From Acanthacorydalis orientalis (taxonomy: Eukaryota > Arthropoda > Insecta > Megaloptera > Corydalidae), in NCBI GenBank assembly GCA_034766995.1, contig CM068315.1, positions 22,641,562 to 22,705,561 of the forward strand: DNA of 64,000 nucleotides, written 5' to 3'. Below the pieces are notes generated by a model. That model was given only the letters and a program-made list of their open reading frames with translations, was not told where the DNA came from and did not search any database. Shown here piece after piece: positions 59,418 to 64,000 of the stretch (the first letter of the stretch is position 1; every line of letters begins with the position of its first letter). A program made the position numbers and the translations under genes.

Positions 59418-59458
<41 letters not shown>
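59418..59458. repeat. (TA)n microsatellite
   Basis: About 40 bp of TA. Confidence 0.95.
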
Positions 59459-59459
<1 letters not shown>

Positions 59460-59787
59460 TGTAAACAAACGAATTAGTGGATTATAATACAATAGAGAAC
59501 CGTGTAATTAGAAATATTTATATGACATGGGTGATACAGTTCGTTTCGTGTCGTGTGAGGTAAAAATGTTTGACGAGTGTGTGAATTCTCAATAGATACG
59601 GGAATATCTAGACGTTTTTTACATAAATCAGCTGATGCCAAACAGATTAGTTCATTGAATTCAACGCTTTTCATTGTCAGTATCTTTAATTGTCAACAAA
59701 CGCTTTTGTTGATAGACATTCAATATGTTAGGTGATCTAGTGAAAAATTGTATCAGAAGAATATCGCTTTCAAGCTCTTTACAAATA
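59459..59787. other. non-coding stretch
   Basis: Nothing recognised; a minus-strand open frame at 59474-59674 has no domain. Confidence 0.4.
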
Positions 59788-60882
59788 CTAGGTGTAAAAA
59801 TTAATTTTGTGCATTTATGGATCGTAACTCTGTTTTAAATTCAAATATTTTCTCGACGTTTTAGAATATTGAAATGTCAACCTTAAGATTTTTTTTAAAC
59901 AAAAAAAACACTATTATCAAGGGTGGGAAAACTGCGGCTCCCAAAGCTACTCTATGCCTCTCCCGATACAATATTGGGTTTCATTGCCATTTTTTCCTAA
60001 ACTTTCATATTAATAATCTATATAAGTATAGTATGTACCAATATTAGAATATTTTATATATAAACAGATAATTCACATTATCTTTTCAAATATCCAAATG
60101 AATAGTGTCCAAACTGCTGTTTAAGGTGACTCTACGGTTATGGAGAATCCTTAAAAAAGATATAAAACTGAACAGTTTTGCTAATTAAGACTTACTGAAT
60201 GCAATGAAACCAAATTCGGGACGGGTTGCCCTGTAAATTTTTCAGACAAATATCTTTAAAAATGTAACTTTTAACACGGTGTCGGCAACTTTTAACTGCA
60301 AAAATGAAGACTCAATCAGTCTTCAACGAGTAGAGATTAAATATATTCTGCTTTAGTGAGTAGGACTAATATACAGTTGTATTTTTATTATCAATAAATA
60401 CAATTTTAAAATAATTTTTTCTGTGGCTCTTGAACATTCAAAAATGTATGAAAAGTACTATATGTGGTTCTTATAATCGAAGAAGTTTCTCACCACTGCA
60501 CTATATATCCTGACCAAACAGTTGGCATAACTTTACAACACGATGGCGTCCGAAAGTCAACATATTAGGCATTGCACACTTTTCGCATTCCAGTTGAGTA
60601 AAATGCTGCCAAAGCCGCTGGAATAGTTTGTTCATCTTTAGGTGAGGGTGTTTTGATGCATAAAACATGCAAATGAATGCTAAAATAGTGAAAAAGGGCT
60701 GAAAATTTATTGACAACTTCATCGACTCAAAGTCGCCATCTGCTTTCAATCAGTCAGCTGAAAAATAGTGCAAACTTATTCAAAAAAATACGAAATATTT
60801 CGAGGATCGAAATATATTCCATTTTTCTTTAAAGGTTCATTTTTTATAAAAAAAAAGTCACCGAACTAATTTGTACACCTAA
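59788..60882 (+). mobile_element. mariner family M, deleted copy with nested MITE
   Basis: Family M ends at both sides ('ctaggtgtaaaaattaattt' left; 'ttaggtgtacaaattagttc' inward from right), flanked by TA at 59786-59787 and 60883-60884. Without the nested 582-bp insertion (59917-60498) and its 8-bp duplication it is about 505 bp. The transposase start is visible ('MASESQHIRHCTLFAFQLSK', from 60542) and jumps after about 40 codons to the 3' end ('atgctaaaatagtgaaaaag'), the same junction as in the copy at 44406-44935. Non-autonomous. Confidence 0.85.
59917..60498. mobile_element. hAT-like MITE nested in mariner
   Basis: About 582 bp whose ends read inward 'tcaagggtgggaaaact' (left) and 'gcagtggtgagaaact' (right), short imperfect repeats of the hAT type. 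The flanks are cactatta (59909-59916) and cactatat (60499-60506), an 8-bp target duplication with two changes; the uninterrupted family M sequence at 26977 has 'cactatat' once, confirming the insertion. It contains GTGGCTCTT and GTGGTTCTT subterminal words and no coding frame. Confidence 0.7.
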
Positions 60883-60894
60883 TAAATCCAACTT

Positions 60895-61060
60895 ACACAA
60901 ATGAATTCTCTTTTCAGCTCGCAAACCAACCACAGAAATAGATTCTGTTCAAAAACGTTCAATAAATCATTATTCTTTGTTTCCGGTGATATTTCGATGA
61001 CAAAAATATTATCTTTAAAGCGCCATAAAGTACAGAAAAATCTCTTTTAAGAAATAAACG
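60895..61060 (-). repeat. dispersed family F copy
   Basis: Good minus-strand copy: 'acacaaatgaattctctttt', 'cagctcgcaaaccaaccaca', 'gttcaataaatcattattct', 'ggtgatatttcgatgacaaa' and 'aaagcgccataaagtacaga'. Confidence 0.6.
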
Positions 61061-61277
61061 TAACCTTCGATCGAACATAGATAAAACGATAAAGCAGAAA
61101 TTAAAAAAAAAACGATTTTAATATTAGTACATAGAAAAAACCTATATTATTTTGATAGTTCAAATAATAAGAAGTCAACTAATCATTTATTTATAAACCA
61201 AGATATTAATTGGTCATTGAGAATTTAAGAGCGGGTCGATAACAAAGATCATTGCGCCCGTCAAAGTAATAACTAAT

Positions 61278-61306
61278 AGGTATTGTGTGTGTGTGTGTGT
61301 GTGCAC
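61278..61306. repeat. (TG)n microsatellite
   Basis: About 22 bp of TG. Confidence 0.95.
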
Positions 61307-61397
61307 ATGAGGATATTAAACTGTATTTATATCTATATACAAACAATAAATCATAAATAGGTCACAAATATATTTTATTTATTAATTTTAAATAAGA

Positions 61398-61422
61398 TAC
61401 ACATGCACACATACACATATAC

Positions 61423-61470
<48 letters not shown>

Positions 61471-61480
61471 TTATATATAC

Positions 61481-61515
<35 letters not shown>

Positions 61516-61530
61516 GTGTATGTGTGCTTG
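61398..61530. repeat. (CA)n(TA)n(TG)n palindromic microsatellite
   Basis: CA-rich left arm, TA core of about 80 bp with small breaks, TG-rich right arm. Confidence 0.95.
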
Positions 61531-62142
61531 TGTGTCTATAATGTCCATTTAATGTAAATTGAATATACGTTCTCATGAATTGCACAGCTTATTGTTAAAA
61601 TAAATTAATTATAAATAATTGTTCAAGCAGACTCGTATATTGAAAATGGGTGTGAAACACCAATGGCATAATTCGAGTTCTTTTTATTTCATTTAGTTTT
61701 AACAAGGTTTTCTTTAAAGCCAATTAAACGTGTACGCGTGTCGATTATTTTCACGTACGTGTGAAAAGGTCATAAAAATGTATCTGTATATTAAAAAAGA
61801 GCGTAAACACTACTGACGTTTCTGTACAATCGATTAATGATGGACTCGAAGCGAATGTGTCGAGACCGGAGGTTTATAGTGATGACATTTGGTAACAGTT
61901 TTAATTAATCGCGCTATGTTCCGTAAAGAAAAACAGTTTTATGTTGCTACGACGATTATTGAGTTTGTGGTGGCGGTTTTATCTAAAATTAAATGCATGT
62001 AATATTTGTTTATATCGTCGAAATGAGTTTGGAAACTTTAAAAATTCCTGACAATCGAATGGCTCATTGTATAGCGTTTTCCAATAAGTCCGCATTTTTT
62101 CAATTTAAAATAAAACATTGATGATAAATTCCACTATATACA
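61531..62142. other. non-coding stretch
   Basis: No gene seen. 61720-61990 is less AT-biased and unrecognised. Confidence 0.4.
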
Positions 62143-63366
62143 TTAGGTTGGTCTTAAAATAATTTCGGTTTTACGTATCGAGTATAAAGACGCATACATC
62201 AGTTAAAAATTATATTTATTAATCAAATTAAAGGCCAATGGTCTGGACACAATTCTCCCAACAGTTTTGTTTGTTCCTACTAGATAGAATTCTGGAGTCC
62301 TAGAATTAACGAATTCATCGAAAGCGCTTTGAACTGATGCTTGTTCTTTGAAAACCTCGCGTAGAAAATTACTCGAATATTTAAGAAAAATGATAATCTG
62401 TCGAAGACAGGCCCCGGAGAATAATGTGGGTGGGGTGAGGTTTCATAACCCAGTTCATTTAATTTTTTCAAAGTAATTTGTGAGCTGTGTGGTTGGGCGT
62501 TGTGGGCATGAAGAAGAATCTGTCCTCTTCGATTGATTAATGCTGGCCGTAAACGATGCAACTTTTTTCTGCTATTATTGTTTCCCCAGGATTTAAGAAA
62601 TTGTAGTGAATGATGCCACTTTCCGACCATTAAACAGTGTCTATAATCTTTTTTTCACGTAGCTACGGTTCAGGAAACTGTTTTGGTTCCTCTCCTCCTC
62701 AGTTTATCCACTATGATGAACGTTTCGATTTGTTGTAGAGAATCCATTTTTCATCACATGTGACAATGCGATCAAGAAAGGGATCGTTTTTGTTACGCAA
62801 AAGAAGCGGAGAGCAGACTTCGTATCGCCGAATCGCTTGATGATCGTTTAGTACATACGGCATCAATTTATCCAGCTTTTTTGTTTTTCCAATTAGACTC
62901 GAATGTCGAACAACTGTCAGTGATCAACATTGAGTTCTTCTGCTACCTCTTGAGTTGTTTTTTCGTGGGTCCACTTCAATAATGGTTATTAAATCATTAT
63001 TGTCTATTCTTGAAGGACGTCCACGACGCTCCACATCATCGAGTCTTTTGTTTGAGCTGTACATTCACTAATTGACTCTTCGCCAAAAACAAATTTGATA
63101 TTTCGAGCAGTTTCTGTTGCTTTACGTTCCAATTTAAACTCATACGGCAAAATCAAGCGAATTTACTTTTTTCCATGACTAATTTAAGATGTTATATCCA
63201 ACAATACTAAAGATTGAAAACGTATAGACATAAGCTGAAAACAGTAATGCTAATTTCATTGTTTACAATGATGTATCACATGTCTATAATGAAAGATAAC
63301 GGTAACTTGAAAAATCGTCGCCAAACTTAAAATGTAAAAAACCGCAATTATTTTTGCACCAATAAT
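62143..63366 (-). mobile_element. full-length decayed cecropia-type mariner
   Basis: About 1.22 kb in reverse orientation. The left end reads 'ttaggttggtcttaaaataa'; the right end reads inward 'ttggtgcaaaaataattgcg', as in Hsmar1-type elements. Target TA at the left has become CA. The element holds the transposase pseudogene listed separately. It shares its end motif with the deleted element at 50113-50672, though the two differ enough to be separate subfamilies. Confidence 0.85.
62250..63180 (-). pseudogene. cecropia-type mariner transposase, broken
   Basis: The minus strand begins near 63176 with 'MEKSKFA' and reads, across many frameshifts, 'LERKATETARNIKFVFGEES', 'RLDDVERRGRPSRIDNNDLI', 'TTQEVAEELNVDH' (helix-turn-helix 2), 'DKLMPYVLNDHQAIRR', 'FLDRIVTCDEKWILYNKSKR' with the first catalytic aspartate, then 'LRPALINRRGQILLHAHNAQ' and 'KKLNELGYETSPHPHYSPG'. 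The second aspartate is histidine ('HAHNAQPH' where HDNARPH is usual) and the third region is scrambled. The open part at 62280-62630 covers the C-terminal half. Similar in order to Hsmar1-type transposases. Dead. Confidence 0.85.
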
Positions 63367-64000
63367 ATATGCACATTAGTGTGTGCGCGCGCGCAAAGAC
63401 GTTGAAAATGTCTTCAAACGATTATTACAAAACAATTTACTTTCTGTATCAAACGAAAAAAAAACAACAAACACATGCACATGATGTCGAACATTACGAG
63501 AAGCACAGTTACACGACGTGAATTATGTGTGCGCGGTTTCATTTTAATTCATCATCGTTTCCTGTCGACCGAACGATGTTTAGAATCGCAGCATCTCTGC
63601 CCGTTCTACATGTGAGAAAAACCACTTTCGCCGATGAGATGACACGATGCGGATTCAAACTAATTCTTGTTCGTATAAATCGTTTTGCGTAACCATTTTC
63701 ATGCAGATGAATTGAAGATATAAATAATGGTTTTGCTGCTCGTGTATAATTTTCATAAAAGTAGATAATAATTTTCGGTTACGTCAGATTGGCAATGGAG
63801 TGTTTCTTTTTTTCTTCAATATCGGTATAAAATATAGCCACCCACATAAATGTTAAGACTTGTTATGTAATATACATATTCATACATATATACATATGTG
63901 TGTGTGTACATTAGCTGTGAATATAAGATTAATATTCAAAATGAAGTAATCGAATAAATATTATAACAAGATAATCTAAACTACGCACAACAAAGCGATC
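63367..64000. other. non-coding stretch
   Basis: No gene recognised. A short TG then CGCG run lies at 63379-63394; 63490-63690 is less AT-biased. Confidence 0.4.

Overview
The window is strongly AT-rich eukaryotic nuclear DNA, most likely from an insect or another arthropod. No long open frame belongs to an ordinary cellular gene. Long (TA)n arrays, often flanked by CA/TG runs, occur every few kilobases. Nearly all recognisable protein-coding sequence derives from Tc1/mariner-superfamily DNA transposons of types common in insects, ants included. The organism assignment is inference; no ribosomal RNA, tRNA or mitochondrial marker is present.

Layout. 0-5 kb: a copy of a dispersed repeat (called family F here), a TA array, a broken Tc3-like transposase (3.5-4.1 kb) and a near-perfect 309-bp foldback (4.8-5.1 kb). 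6.8-10.7 kb: two roughly 480-bp arms in inverted orientation around a 2.9-kb spacer full of TA arrays. 11 kb: a LINE 3' fragment ending at a TA array. 14.3-15.1 kb: a Tc1-like transposase pseudogene with a possible 91-bp intron. 18.1-19.0, 23.0-24.0 and 33.1-34.0 kb: three copies (A, B, C) of a non-autonomous element sharing one internal deletion. 19.4-20.0 kb: an unexplained GC-rich island. 24.4-25.4 kb: a mariner with perfect 27-bp terminal inverted repeats that keeps only the catalytic half of its transposase and sits inside another transposase remnant. 26.9-28.1 kb: a complete but decayed mariner. 29.7-30.9 kb: the best-preserved element, a full-length irritans-type mariner with an intact 349-codon frame, inserted in a TA array. 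36.0-38.8 kb: the only candidate host gene, a start codon with a signal peptide, an intron and a second small coding exon, preceded by about 1.6 kb of non-repetitive promoter-like and leader-like sequence. 38.8-40.2 kb: a dense cluster of simple repeats. 42.6-43.4 kb: a probable LINE ORF1 remnant. 45.0-46.6 kb: a Tc1-like element with doubled repeats at each end. 47-55 kb: mixed transposase fragments, including a mariner that kept only the DNA-binding half. 56.4-56.9 kb: a piggyBac-like MITE bounded by TTAA. 57.4 kb: a second LINE 3' tail running into a TA array. 59.8-60.9 kb: a deleted mariner with a hAT-like MITE nested in it. 62.1-63.4 kb: a decayed cecropia-type mariner on the minus strand.

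The elements do not form a pathway. The recurring theme is decay and parasitism: at least four transposon families are present as internally deleted derivatives with both ends kept, and two of these show the same deletion junction in more than one copy, meaning they multiplied after the deletion. One transposase (29.8 kb) could still be functional. I found no defence system, CRISPR array, operon or other new biochemical system. The most interesting unexplained items are dispersed family F, the inverted arms with a hammerhead-like core motif, the long foldback, the possible intron-bearing Tc1-like element and the GC island.
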